From JAAFIP01 sp031367325 (GTDB taxonomy: Bacteria; Pseudomonadota; Gammaproteobacteria; Burkholderiales; Burkholderiaceae_C): DNA of 64,000 bases. Shown piece by piece: positions 8,143 through 17,400 of the stretch. Both the position numbers and the translations under genes were made by a program. The DNA lies in the NCBI GenBank assembly GCA_031367325.1, contig JANLPQ010000028.1:1-64000 (forward strand), in the 5' to 3' direction. Numbering within the stretch: the first letter of the stretch is position 1; each line of letters begins with the position of its first letter. The notes below the pieces were generated by a model. It saw only the letters and a program-made list of their open reading frames with translations, made no database searches and was not told where the DNA came from.

Positions 8143-9612
8143 ATGCGCTTGCTTGGCAAAGCACTAACGTTTGACGACGTTTTACTCGTTCCCGCTTTCT
8201 CTGAAGTCCTGCCCAAGGACACTTCCCTTGCGACCCGTCTGTCGCGCAATATTGCACTTAATTTGCCCCTGGTGTCCGCTGCAATGGACACCGTAACCGA
8301 GGCGCGCCTAGCCATTGCCATGGCGCAAGAAGGTGGCATGGGCATTATTCATAAAAACCTCACCGCCAAAGACCAAGCTGCGCAAGTGCGCAAAGTCAAG
8401 CGGCATGAATCAGGCGTGCTGCGCGACCCGGTGGTCATCCCGTCAGACTTTAAAGTACACCAAGTTATTGAGTTGTCGGAGCAGCTAGGCGTAAGCGGCT
8501 TTCCAGTGGTAGACGGCGGCAAGGTGGTAGGCATAGTTACTGCGCGCGATTTGCGCTTTGAAACGCGTATGGACGTGATGGTCAAAGACATCATGACACC
8601 GCGCGAACGCCTAGTCACAGTGCCGGTAGGCGCGCCGCTGGCCGATGCCAAAGCGCTGATGAATAAACACCGCTTGGAACGCGTATTGGTAGTTAACTCA
8701 GCCTTTGAGTTGAAGGGCCTGGTAACTGTCAAAGACATTACCAAACAAACCAGCTTTCCCAACGCCGCGCGTGACGACCAAGGCAAGCTGCGCGTGGGCG
8801 CAGCCGTAGGCGTAGGCGAGGGCACCGAGGAGCGTGTAGCCGCCCTGGTAGAAGCTGGCGTTGATGCACTGGTAGTAGACACAGCCCACGGCCACAGCAA
8901 AGGCGTGATCGAGCGCGTGCGCTGGGTTAAACAAAACTATCCGCAAATCGACGTAATCGGTGGCAACATTGCCACCGGTGCAGCTGCGCTGGCGCTGGTA
9001 GAGGCGGGTGCGGACGGCGTGAAAGTTGGCATCGGCCCCGGCAGCATTTGCACCACCCGCATCGTGGCAGGCGTGGGCGTGCCGCAGATTATGGCGATTG
9101 ACAGCGTAGCCACGGCTTTAAGAGGCACCGGCGTGCCGTGCATTGCCGACGGCGGTATTCGCTACAGTGGCGACATCGCCAAAGCCATTGCCGCAGGTGC
9201 CAGCACGGTGATGATGGGCGGCATGTTTGCAGGTACTGAGGAAGCCCCCGGTGAAGTGGTGCTGTTCCAAGGCCGCAGCTACAAGAGCTACCGCGGCATG
9301 GGCAGCATAGGTGCCATGCAGCAGGGCAGCGCTGACCGCTATTTTCAAGAGTCTTCTACAGGCAACCCGAATGCCGACAAACTGGTGCCCGAAGGCATCG
9401 AAGGCCGCGTCCCCTACAAAGGCAGTGTTGTCAGCATCATCTTTCAAATGGCCGGTGGATTGAGAGCCAGCATGGGCTACTGCGGCTGCCCCACCGTACT
9501 AGATATGCAAAACAAAGCCGAGTTTGTCGAGATCACCACCGCAGGCATACGCGAGAGCCATGTGCACGACGTGCAGATCACCAAAGAAGCGCCGAATTAT
9601 CGGGCCGAGTAA
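8143..9612 (+). CDS. guaB: IMP dehydrogenase GuaB
   Basis: GuaB oxidises IMP to XMP with NAD, the first step from IMP to GMP. The protein starting at 8143 (MRLLGKALTFDDVLL) has 489 residues, the normal length, and a GGAG ribosome site. Two CBS domains occupy roughly residues 93-205 (IMTPRERLVTVPVGAPLADA is in the second). The catalytic cysteine is C303 in GPGSICTTRIVAGVG, and the flap region SSTGNPNADKLVPEGIEGRV is present. The frame is open back to 8068, but that would add 25 unconserved residues and place the likely promoter inside the gene. guaA follows after a two-gene insertion. Confidence 0.97.
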   Translation: MRLLGKALTFDDVLLVPAFSEVLPKDTSLATRLSRNIALNLPLVSAAMDTVTEARLAIAMAQEGGMGIIHKNLTAKDQAAQVRKVKRHESGVLRDPVVIPSDFKVHQVIELSEQLGVSGFPVVDGGKVVGIVTARDLRFETRMDVMVKDIMTPRERLVTVPVGAPLADAKALMNKHRLERVLVVNSAFELKGLVTVKDITKQTSFPNAARDDQGKLRVGAAVGVGEGTEERVAALVEAGVDALVVDTAHGHSKGVIERVRWVKQNYPQIDVIGGNIATGAAALALVEAGADGVKVGIGPGSICTTRIVAGVGVPQIMAIDSVATALRGTGVPCIADGGIRYSGDIAKAIAAGASTVMMGGMFAGTEEAPGEVVLFQGRSYKSYRGMGSIGAMQQGSADRYFQESSTGNPNADKLVPEGIEGRVPYKGSVVSIIFQMAGGLRASMGYCGCPTVLDMQNKAEFVEITTAGIRESHVHDVQITKEAPNYRAE

Positions 9613-9639
9613 ACTGCCTAACAAAGGAGCCTGTTTGCC

Positions 9640-9930
9640 ATGCTGCTAGATGATCTACGTCAAATGAAACCTTTAATTGACTCGATTGCGCATCGCTGTG
9701 GGGCTAAACGCTTGCGCGTTTTCGGCTCTGTCGCGCGCCGCACAGAACGGCCAGACAGTGATGTGGATTTTTTAGTAGAGCTACCGCAGGGCTACGATTT
9801 ATTTAGCCAGCGTTTGGCATTGAGCCAAGGCCTGTCTGATCTACTACATCGTAAGGTTGACCTTGTGCCAGAGCATGAGCTAAACCGCCACATACGCGGC
9901 CAAGTGCTCGCAGAAGCCATCGAGATATGA
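9640..9930 (+). CDS. mntA: MntA-type nucleotidyltransferase antitoxin
   Basis: This 96-residue minimal nucleotidyltransferase has the signature GSX10DXD exactly: G29-S30, then D41 and D43, with a third acidic residue D74 in RKVDLVPE. In characterised HepT/MntA pairs this enzyme adds AMP to the HepT toxin and neutralises it. It starts 27 bases after guaB behind an AAAGGAG site and overlaps hepT by 4 bases (ATGA). Placing the pair between guaB and guaA is unusual. Confidence 0.88.
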   Translation: MLLDDLRQMKPLIDSIAHRCGAKRLRVFGSVARRTERPDSDVDFLVELPQGYDLFSQRLALSQGLSDLLHRKVDLVPEHELNRHIRGQVLAEAIEI

Positions 9931-10274
9931 GTAAGGCTTGGCATGCGTACGCGCTGCATGTTCTAGATGCTATCGCTAAAGTGCGTCGCATCCAGCAACG
10001 CGGCAATTTAGTGGATGACGAAGTGCTGTATGACGCCGCACTGCGTAACCTACAAACACTGTCTGAGGCAACACAACTGTTGCCCAATGAGCTGAAAGCG
10101 GCCTACCCTGCTATTCCTTGGCGCGAAATTAGCGGACTCCGCAATATTTTGGTCCATAACTATCTGGGTGATATTGATCCAAGTACTGTTAACGGTGTTA
10201 TTAACACCCATTTACAGCCTCTAGAGGATTGTATGAAAGCTATGCTGGCAGCACCCGATCTGGATAAGTCCTAG
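9927..10274 (+). CDS. hepT: HepT-like (DUF86) toxin
   Basis: This 115-residue all-helical HEPN-domain protein carries RX4HXY as R72-NILV-H77-N-Y79 in LRNILVHNYLGDID. This is the catalytic motif of HepT ribonuclease toxins and the site of AMP modification by MntA. It overlaps mntA by 4 bases, the standard arrangement for this type VII pair. The gene ends 24 bases before guaA, so transcription from the guaB promoter would cross the pair and reach guaA. Toxicity is inferred from the family. Confidence 0.88.
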   Translation: MSKAWHAYALHVLDAIAKVRRIQQRGNLVDDEVLYDAALRNLQTLSEATQLLPNELKAAYPAIPWREISGLRNILVHNYLGDIDPSTVNGVINTHLQPLEDCMKAMLAAPDLDKS

Positions 10275-10298
10275 TTTTTTAAATTTATTTTCCAGTGT

Positions 10299-11942
10299 AT
10301 GCAACACCAAAAAATCCTCATTCTCGATTTCGGCTCCCAAGTCACTCAGCTCATCGCCCGCCGCGTGCGCGAGGCGCATGTGTATTGCGAAGTGCATCCG
10401 TGCGACGTGACCAGCGACTGGTTGCGCGACTACGCCAAAGACGGCTCGCTGAGTGGCATCATCCTCTCAGGCAGCCATGCCAGCGTGTACGAAGAGCTGA
10501 CCGACAAAGCGCCTGACGCAGTGTTTACGCTAGGCCTGCCTGTGCTGGGCATTTGCTACGGCATGCAAGCCATGGCGCACCAACTAGGCGGCAAGGTCGA
10601 AGGCGGGCACAAGCGCGAGTTTGGCCACGCCGCAGTGCGTGCACGAGGGCACACTGCGTTGCTAAAAGACATTGCCGACTTCACCACACCCGAGGGCGAG
10701 GGCATGCTCAATGTGTGGATGAGCCACGGCGACAAAGTCACTGAGCTGCCACCGGGCTTCAAGCTCATGGCCAGCACCGACAGCTGCCCCATCGCCGGCA
10801 TGGCCGACGAGGCGCGCAAGTTCTATGCTGTGCAGTTTCACCCCGAGGTTACGCATACCGCGCAAGGCCACGCCATCTTGCATCGCTTTGTTTTAGGTAT
10901 CTGCGGAGTCACACCAGATTGGGTGATGAAAGACCACATCACCGAGGCGGTAGATCTGATCCGCAAACAAGTGGGCGACGAAGAAGTCATCCTTGGCCTG
11001 TCCGGCGGCGTAGACTCATCTGTAGCCGCCGCGCTTATCCACCGCGCCATTGGCGACCAGCTGACCTGCGTGTTTGTAGACCACGGCTTGCTGCGCCTAA
11101 ACGAAGGCGACATGGTGATGGACATGTTTGTAGGCAAGCTGCACGCCAAAGTGATTCGCGTAGATGCCGAGGCGCAGTTTCTCGGCCACCTTGCAGGCGT
11201 GAGCGACCCAGAAGCAAAACGCAAGATCATTGGACGTGAGTTTGTAGAGGTGTTTAAGGCGCAAGCAGCCGTATTAACTGCTCAAGCAGCTACGAAAAAC
11301 AGAGCGAATGGACGTATTGTCAAAGGTGCCAAGTGGCTAGCCCAAGGCACCATCTACCCCGACGTGATTGAAAGCGGCGCAGCCAAAAGCAAAAAAGCCG
11401 TCACCATCAAAAGCCACCACAACGTAGGCGGCCTGCCCGAGCAGCTAGGCCTCAAACTGCTAGAGCCCCTGCGCGATCTATTTAAAGACGAAGTACGCGA
11501 ACTAGGCGTAGCCCTGGGCCTACCCCACGACATGGTCTACCGCCACCCCTTCCCCGGCCCCGGCCTGGGCGTGCGCATCTTGGGCGAAGTGAAAAAAGAA
11601 TACGCCGATTTGCTGCGCAAAGCCGACGCCATCTTCATCGAAGAACTGCGCAATTTCAATGACGAAGCCACAGGCAAAAACTGGTACGAACTCACCAGCC
11701 AAGCCTTCACTGTCTTCCTTCCCGTCAAATCAGTAGGTGTGATGGGTGATGGCCGCACCTATGATTACGTGGTCGCCTTGCGTGCCGTAGTTACCAGCGA
11801 CTTCATGACCGCAGACTGGGCAGAGCTGCCGTACGCTTTGCTCAAGAAAGTCAGCGGAAGGATCATCAACGAAGTGCGCGGCATTAACCGCGTGACGTAT
11901 GACGTGAGTAGCAAGCCGCCCGCGACGATCGAGTGGGAGTGA
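10299..11942 (+). CDS. guaA: GMP synthase (glutamine-hydrolysing) GuaA
   Basis: GuaA converts XMP to GMP. The N-terminal class I amidotransferase domain has nucleophile C86 in GICYGMQ and the FHPEV histidine/glutamate; the ATP pyrophosphatase domain has the P-loop LGLSGGVDSS; the C-terminal dimerisation domain ends in PPATIEWE. At 547 residues it is longer than E. coli GuaA (525). Part of the excess is a loop after FVEVFKAQAAV, where a copy of the dispersed palindromic element (11271-11300) encodes LTAQAATKN before KWLAQGTIYPDV. Active-site motifs are intact, so the enzyme is probably functional. Confidence 0.97.
   Translation: MQHQKILILDFGSQVTQLIARRVREAHVYCEVHPCDVTSDWLRDYAKDGSLSGIILSGSHASVYEELTDKAPDAVFTLGLPVLGICYGMQAMAHQLGGKVEGGHKREFGHAAVRARGHTALLKDIADFTTPEGEGMLNVWMSHGDKVTELPPGFKLMASTDSCPIAGMADEARKFYAVQFHPEVTHTAQGHAILHRFVLGICGVTPDWVMKDHITEAVDLIRKQVGDEEVILGLSGGVDSSVAAALIHRAIGDQLTCVFVDHGLLRLNEGDMVMDMFVGKLHAKVIRVDAEAQFLGHLAGVSDPEAKRKIIGREFVEVFKAQAAVLTAQAATKNRANGRIVKGAKWLAQGTIYPDVIESGAAKSKKAVTIKSHHNVGGLPEQLGLKLLEPLRDLFKDEVRELGVALGLPHDMVYRHPFPGPGLGVRILGEVKKEYADLLRKADAIFIEELRNFNDEATGKNWYELTSQAFTVFLPVKSVGVMGDGRTYDYVVALRAVVTSDFMTADWAELPYALLKKVSGRIINEVRGINRVTYDVSSKPPATIEWE
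11271..11300 (-). repeat. Palindromic element inside guaA
   Basis: Core CTGCTCAAGCAG at 11278-11289, inverted relative to the gene. It is read ACT GCT CAA GCA GCT ACG (TAQAAT). It lies in a surface loop before the conserved KWLAQGTIYPDV segment. Confidence 0.75.
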
Positions 11943-12106
11943 GGGAATTTGAACTTAATTGATACTGCTAAGTTATAGCAGACCATTGCTGGGACGTTTT
12001 GAGATTAGTGGCGCTTACTGCGGTCTGTGCGGTATCAAACAGACGCAAAAGGCAAATCGTAAGATACTCTATCTGACAGTTTTCAACTGAATCAAAGGAG
12101 CAGCCC

Positions 12107-12754
12107 ATGCCCAAGCTTTACTCAATAAGCTTAGAGTTCGGCAAGATCCTGTTCGCTACGCTTTTAGGTATAACTTTTTCCATGCCAAGTCACGCCACCC
12201 CAGAACCTGAGTACCAAGTTGTCAAATCGCTTGCGGATTTTGAAGTTCGCCAGTATGCCGCTTACACAGTGGCTGAAACGGTGGTAGCAGGCCCAGCCGA
12301 CAAAGCGGGCGGTCAGGCTTTCCCCATTTTGTCGGGGTACATCTTTGGTAAAAATAAGGGCGAGCGCAAGTTTGAGATGACAGCGCCGGTAACGCAAGCC
12401 GTGGTGCCCACAAAACTGGAGATGACCGCACCGGTTACCCAAACTGCTGCGCCCGGCGGGTTTTTGGTGCAGTTCGTTTTGCCCAAAGGCGTGACCGTGG
12501 CTAATGCCCCAGAGCCATTGGATGCGCGCGTTCAGCTGCGCGAGGTCCCTGCCACCCAACTGGCCGTGATTCGCTACTCAGGTTTCTGGTCCCAGTCTAA
12601 CGACAACGACCAACTGGCAAAGCTGCAGGCAGCTATGCGCGCAGCCAACCTAAGATGGACAGGGGAGGCTGTGTACTCGCGTTACAACGCGCCGTTCACG
12701 CCATGGTTTTTGCGGCGCAATGAAATTTGGCTGCACTTGGCACCTGGCAACTAG
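12107..12754 (+). CDS. SOUL-family heme-binding protein, exported
   Basis: This 215-residue protein has an N-terminal hydrophobic signal (about residues 9-25, ending PSHA) followed by a SOUL domain: EPEYQVVKSLADFEVRQYA, FPILSGYIFGKNKGERKFEM, then a duplicated EMTAPVTQ block, and YNAPFTPWFLRRNEIWLHL at the C-terminus. SOUL proteins bind heme or related tetrapyrroles; the bacterial role is not settled. The start has a clear AAAGGAG site at 12095-12101. It is a single gene after guaA with a 164-base gap, and no partner is evident. Confidence 0.9.
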   Translation: MPKLYSISLEFGKILFATLLGITFSMPSHATPEPEYQVVKSLADFEVRQYAAYTVAETVVAGPADKAGGQAFPILSGYIFGKNKGERKFEMTAPVTQAVVPTKLEMTAPVTQTAAPGGFLVQFVLPKGVTVANAPEPLDARVQLREVPATQLAVIRYSGFWSQSNDNDQLAKLQAAMRAANLRWTGEAVYSRYNAPFTPWFLRRNEIWLHLAPGN

Positions 12755-12907
12755 CCGCACTGCAAGCGATAAATCTGTGCGCCGCTCCGTTATGAATAAG
12801 GCGCAGCTGGTGCAGGCTCTCAAGCAATGATGCCAGCCTTAACAAGCTATTCCCAAGGTTCCACGCTACCTGAAAAGTGCTTTTTTTATTCATGAAATAA
12901 GCTTATG

Positions 12908-12952
12908 GGCCAATAAACGCCTGCTCAAGCAGCTCCTGAATTAATAGCGAAA
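12908..12952 (-). repeat. Dispersed palindromic element (intergenic)
   Basis: Core CTGCTCAAGCAG at 12921-12932, followed by CTCCTGAATTAATAG; preceded by GGCCAATAAACGC, the degenerate GGCC end of the element. Confidence 0.75.
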
Positions 12953-13039
12953 ATAAGTCGCTTGAACACACAGCATTTCAATACAAATTTTTAAATCGCA
13001 CCTCTCGTGCGGCCAGAATTTATAAATTTATATCTGCCA

Positions 13040-13081
13040 GACAGCTCACTGTCCTACATAAAATTACGGGAAAACCCGTAA
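13040..13081. promoter_or_regulatory. Two inverted repeats, possible operator of the RND operon
   Basis: GACAG-CTCA-CTGTC (13040-13053) and TTACGGG-AAAA-CCCGTAA (13064-13081) are perfect inverted repeats with 4-base spacers, 60-100 bases before the adaptor ATG. Their placement fits a TetR- or MarR-type operator. The second could also be a weak hairpin. No regulator gene is adjacent. Confidence 0.4.
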
Positions 13082-13141
13082 GCTGGTATTATTTCACGTT
13101 TGTATTCAAGGCAGTTCTTCTTGAATTTGAAAGCCATTCCC

Positions 13142-14473
13142 ATGCAGCGCACAGCCCTTCTTGCCTCGTCCACCCCCCCACGGTCAACCTTTACAACACC
13201 TCTTGTCGCACTGACTTTTGTCTTTGCTGCTGCATTGGCGGGCTGCGGAAAACCAGCCACTGGTGGTCCGGGCGGCCCCGGTGGCGCCATGCCAACGCCT
13301 GAGGTGTCTGTCATTACGGTGCAAGCGTCTAGCCAGCCTATTGAATTGGAATACGCCGGGCAAACGGCGGGCTCGCGCGAGACGGAAGTGCGGGCGCGTG
13401 TAGCGGGCATTTTGCAGCGCCGGTTGTTTACCGAGGGCTCCAAAGTCAAGGCCGGGCAGCCGTTGTTCCAAATTGATCCGGCTAATTTTCAAACCCAAGC
13501 CGCCTCGCTTGAAGCTGCAGTTGCGTTGGCCCAAGCCAAAGTTGCACAGACCCAGCGTGACCAGGCCCGGCTAGTGCCCCTGATTGCTGAAAAAGCCATC
13601 AGCCAGAAAGAGTTTGATGACAGCAAATCTGCGTTCGACATTGCCCAAGCCACCCTCAAGCAAGCACAGGCGCAGGCGCGTGAGGCGCAACTGAATTTAG
13701 GCTATGCCAAAGTCACCGCGCCGATTAGCGGCATTACCACCACGGCCAACAAATCCGATGGCAGTTTGGTTACCGCAGCCGACAGCTTGCTTACCACCAT
13801 AGTGCAAACCGACCCGATGTTTGTGAATTTCAGCGTGTCTGAGAGTGACTTTATCAGCCTCAACAAGCGCGTGAAAGAAGGCAAGCTGGATGTGCCGAGT
13901 CAAAAGTCTGGTGCAAACTTGGGCTTTGGCGTACGGGTCAAATTGGCTGACGGTAGCTTGCACCCGCAGGCAGGCAAATTGAATTTTTCAGGCCAGCGCG
14001 TCAACGCGCAAACTGGCAGTATCGACGTGCGCGCAGAGATACCCAATGCTGACGGCAGCCTGCGGCCCGGCCAGTTTGTGCGGGTGTTGCTGGGCGGCGC
14101 AACGCGGCCTAACACTATCAGCGTGCCGCAGCGCGCGGTGATTGACAGCCCCAACGGAAAAATCGTTTTTAAAGTCACGCCAGACAATAAGTTGGCGCCA
14201 CAACCTGTCGAGCTGGACGGCTGGGCAAGTGGCAGCTGGATAGTGACCAAAGGGCTGCAAAACGGTGACCGTGTGCTGGTAGAAGGCTTTATCAAGGCCA
14301 ACCAGCCGGGTATGCTGGTCAAGCCTATGCAGTATGTGGCGGGCGCGTCCGCTGCTGCAACAGGTGGGGCAAGCGCTGCGGGTGCACCGCCTGCAACGAG
14401 CGCAACGCCTACGACACCTGCCAGTGCACCGCCTGCTGCGCCAGCCAGCGCAACATCCGCTGCTTCTCAATAA
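13142..14473 (+). CDS. RND efflux periplasmic adaptor lipoprotein (AcrA/MexA type)
   Basis: This membrane fusion protein of 443 residues links the inner-membrane pump to the outer-membrane channel. The lipobox LAGC gives lipidation at C35. Then come the barrel-sandwich halves (YAGQTAGSRETEVRARVAGI and GYAKVTAPISGITT), a coiled-coil hairpin between them (about residues 120-185), beta-barrel and membrane-proximal domains, and a low-complexity Ala/Pro/Thr tail. I chose the ATG at 13142; the open frame to a TTG at 13100 adds unconserved residues. It is followed by the permease after 11 bases with an AAGGAG site. Confidence 0.93.
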   Translation: MQRTALLASSTPPRSTFTTPLVALTFVFAAALAGCGKPATGGPGGPGGAMPTPEVSVITVQASSQPIELEYAGQTAGSRETEVRARVAGILQRRLFTEGSKVKAGQPLFQIDPANFQTQAASLEAAVALAQAKVAQTQRDQARLVPLIAEKAISQKEFDDSKSAFDIAQATLKQAQAQAREAQLNLGYAKVTAPISGITTTANKSDGSLVTAADSLLTTIVQTDPMFVNFSVSESDFISLNKRVKEGKLDVPSQKSGANLGFGVRVKLADGSLHPQAGKLNFSGQRVNAQTGSIDVRAEIPNADGSLRPGQFVRVLLGGATRPNTISVPQRAVIDSPNGKIVFKVTPDNKLAPQPVELDGWASGSWIVTKGLQNGDRVLVEGFIKANQPGMLVKPMQYVAGASAAATGGASAAGAPPATSATPTTPASAPPAAPASATSAASQ

Positions 14474-14484
14474 GGAGCGGCTGC

Positions 14485-17400
14485 ATGTTTTCCAAATTCT
14501 TTATTGAACGGCCGATTTTTGCGACAGTGTTGTCGCTGTTCCTGGTGCTGGCGGGCTTGGCTGCCATGCGTATTTTGCCGATCTCACGCTATCCAGAAAT
14601 TTCGCCGCCTGTGGTCAATGTGCGGGCCATCTACCCCGGTGCATCGGCGGATGTACTGGAGGCCACGGTGGCCGCCCCGATTGAGCAGTCCATCAACGGC
14701 GTTGAAAAAATGCTGTACATGGATTCAACCTCGTCTGGCGATGGCGTGGTCACCATCAACGTGACCTTTGATGTAGGCACGAATTTGGATATTGCGGCGG
14801 TCAACGTGAACAACCGTGTCAACCAAGTGCTGTCCAAGCTACCGCAAGAGGTGCAGCGCCAGGGCCTCACGGTAGCCAAAAGCTCGGCTAACTTTATGGT
14901 GGTGGTGGCGGTGTATTCACCTGATGATCGCTACAGCGATTTGTTTATCTCCAACTACGTGGCGCAAAACATGCTTGACGCTGTAAAGCGCGTGCCGGGC
15001 ACCACCAACGTGCAGATCTTCGGCGCCAAAGACTATGCCATGCGCATCTGGCTGCGGCCTGACCGCATGGCGCAACTTGGCATCACGGTAGCTGACATCA
15101 GCAGCGCCGTGACCGAGCAAAACGCCCAGTACGCCGCAGGCAAAATTGGCTCGCCGCCGGGCAACACTGAAGAGCTGACGCTGACCGTGACAGCCAAAGG
15201 CCGCCTGCTGGAACCGGAGCAGTTTGCCAACATTGTGGTGCGCAGCGCAGGCAATGGCTCGGTGATTCGCCTAAAAGACGTGGCGCGTGTCGAGCTGGGC
15301 AGCAAAGACTACAACTTTTATGGCCGCATCAACGGCCATGCGTCGGTGCCGATTGGCGTGTTTTTGCAAACCGGTGCTAACGCGCTAGACACTCGGGCGG
15401 CGGTTGAAAAAACCTTGCAAGAACTCAAAGCCAAATTCCCCGAAGGCCTGACTTATGCTACGCCGTACGACACGACACCGTTTGTGTCAGAGTCTATTAA
15501 CGAAGTGCTCATAACACTGGCTGAGGCGATGGTGTTGGTGTTTTTGGTGGTGTATTTGTTTTTGCAAAGCTGGCGCGCCACCATCATCCCCGTGCTGGCC
15601 GTGCCGGTGTCATTGATTGGCACACTGGCAGGCTTGCAGTTACTGGGCTACAGCATCAACACGCTGACGCTGTTCGGCATGGTACTGGCCATCGGCATTG
15701 TGGTGGACGACGCTATTGTGGTGCTGGAAAACGTAGAACGGCTGATGTATGAAGAAGGTTTAAGCCCGCACGATGCAGCCATCAAAGCCATGCAGGAAGT
15801 CACTGGCCCGGTGATTGCCATTGTGCTGGTGCTGTGCGCAGCGTTTATACCGGTGGCTTTTTTGGGTGGGCTAGCCGGTGAGTTGTACCGGCAGTTTTCT
15901 GTCACCATTACTATTGCGGTGGTGCTGTCGGGCATAGTGGCGCTAACGCTAACGCCTGCGCTGTGCGCGCTATTGCTCAAGCCCGGGGCAGAGCGCAAAA
16001 ACAAATTCTTCAGTTGGTTTAACCGCAGTTTTGACCGCTTTACCCGCAGCTATACGCGCGGTGTGGCATTCTTTTTAAAGCGCGGCGTGGTGGGTTTGCT
16101 GCTATTTATAGGCATGGGTGCGTTAACCGGCCTGCTGTACACCCAGGTGCCAGGCGGCTTGGTGCCGGATGAAGACCAAGGCTACTATATTGGCGCGGTG
16201 ATTTTGCCTGAGGGCTCGTCGCTGGAGCGCACTAACGCAGTGGTCAAAAAAGTGGAAGCTGCGATGTCGCCGAATAAAAATATTGAAAGCGTGTTCAGTT
16301 TGGTAGGGCTGAACTTTTTGGGTGGCGGCGGTTTGAAGTCGTCAGCCGCTACGATGTTTTTCCCGCTCAAGCCTTGGAGCGAGCGCAACCAGACAGCCAA
16401 AGAACTGGTGGGCGAAACGTTTATGAAAACCAGCGGCATCAAAGAAGGCCTGCCATTAGCGTTTGCACCGCCCGCCATTCAGGGTCTGGGCCAAACGGGC
16501 GGTTTTGAGTTTTATTTGCAGAACAAAGGTGATGGCAGCGTTCGCAGGCTGGCGCAATTCTTACCTACGCTGTTGGCCGAGGCCAACAAGCAGCCTGAGC
16601 TGCAAGGCGTTAAGAGTTTGTGGCAAGCTAATTCACCACAAATACAGGTGAACGTAGACACTGAAAAAGCGCGCGCGCTAGGTGTTGCTGTGGGCGATGT
16701 CTACAACACGCTGGCCGCTACGCTGGGCAGCTACTACGTGAATGACTTTAATAAAAGCGGACGTATTTACCAAGTGCTGATGCAGGCAGAGGGCGAGTTT
16801 CGCGCCAAGCCTGACGACATTGGCGCACTGTATGTGCGCAGCAACAAGGGGCAAATGGTGCAAATCCGTTCGCTGTCAGAAATCAAATTCTCCAGCGGGC
16901 CAGACTCGGTGCAGCACTTTAATGCGCTGCCGTCGATTCAAATTTTGGGCGACCCTAAACCCGGTTTCAGCTCTGGCCAAGCCATTGCCGCTATGGAGCG
17001 CGCTGCTGCAAACGTATTGCCAGCCGATATGAGCTACGACTGGGGCGGCTCGGCCTTTCAGCAAAAGCGCAGTAGCGGCGCGGCAGGCTTGGCGCTGGGG
17101 GCTGGGGTAGTCATGATCTTTTTGATTCTGGCGGCCCAGTATGAAAAGTGGACGCTGCCTCTGTCGGTGTTGTTGGCCTTGCCCTTTGGCATTTTTGGGG
17201 CGCTGCTGGCGGTGTATTTGCGCAACTATACCAACGATGTGTATTTTCAAATTGGCCTGATTACGTTGCTGGGCTTGTCGGCTAAAAACGCGATTTTGAT
17301 TGTTGAATTTGCCTTGTACAAAACGCAAGAAGGCATGACACCGGTTGCAGCGGCGCTAGAGGCTGCGCGTTTGCGTTTCAGGCCAATTTTGATGACCTCA

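Larger units (their letters stand above)
12755..13141. other. 387-base intergenic region upstream of the RND pump
   Basis: No coding region is supported here. It holds one copy of the dispersed palindromic element (12908-12952), an AT-rich stretch around 13015-13033, and two short inverted repeats (13040-13053 and 13064-13081) just before the efflux operon. No efflux regulator gene is present. Confidence 0.6.
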
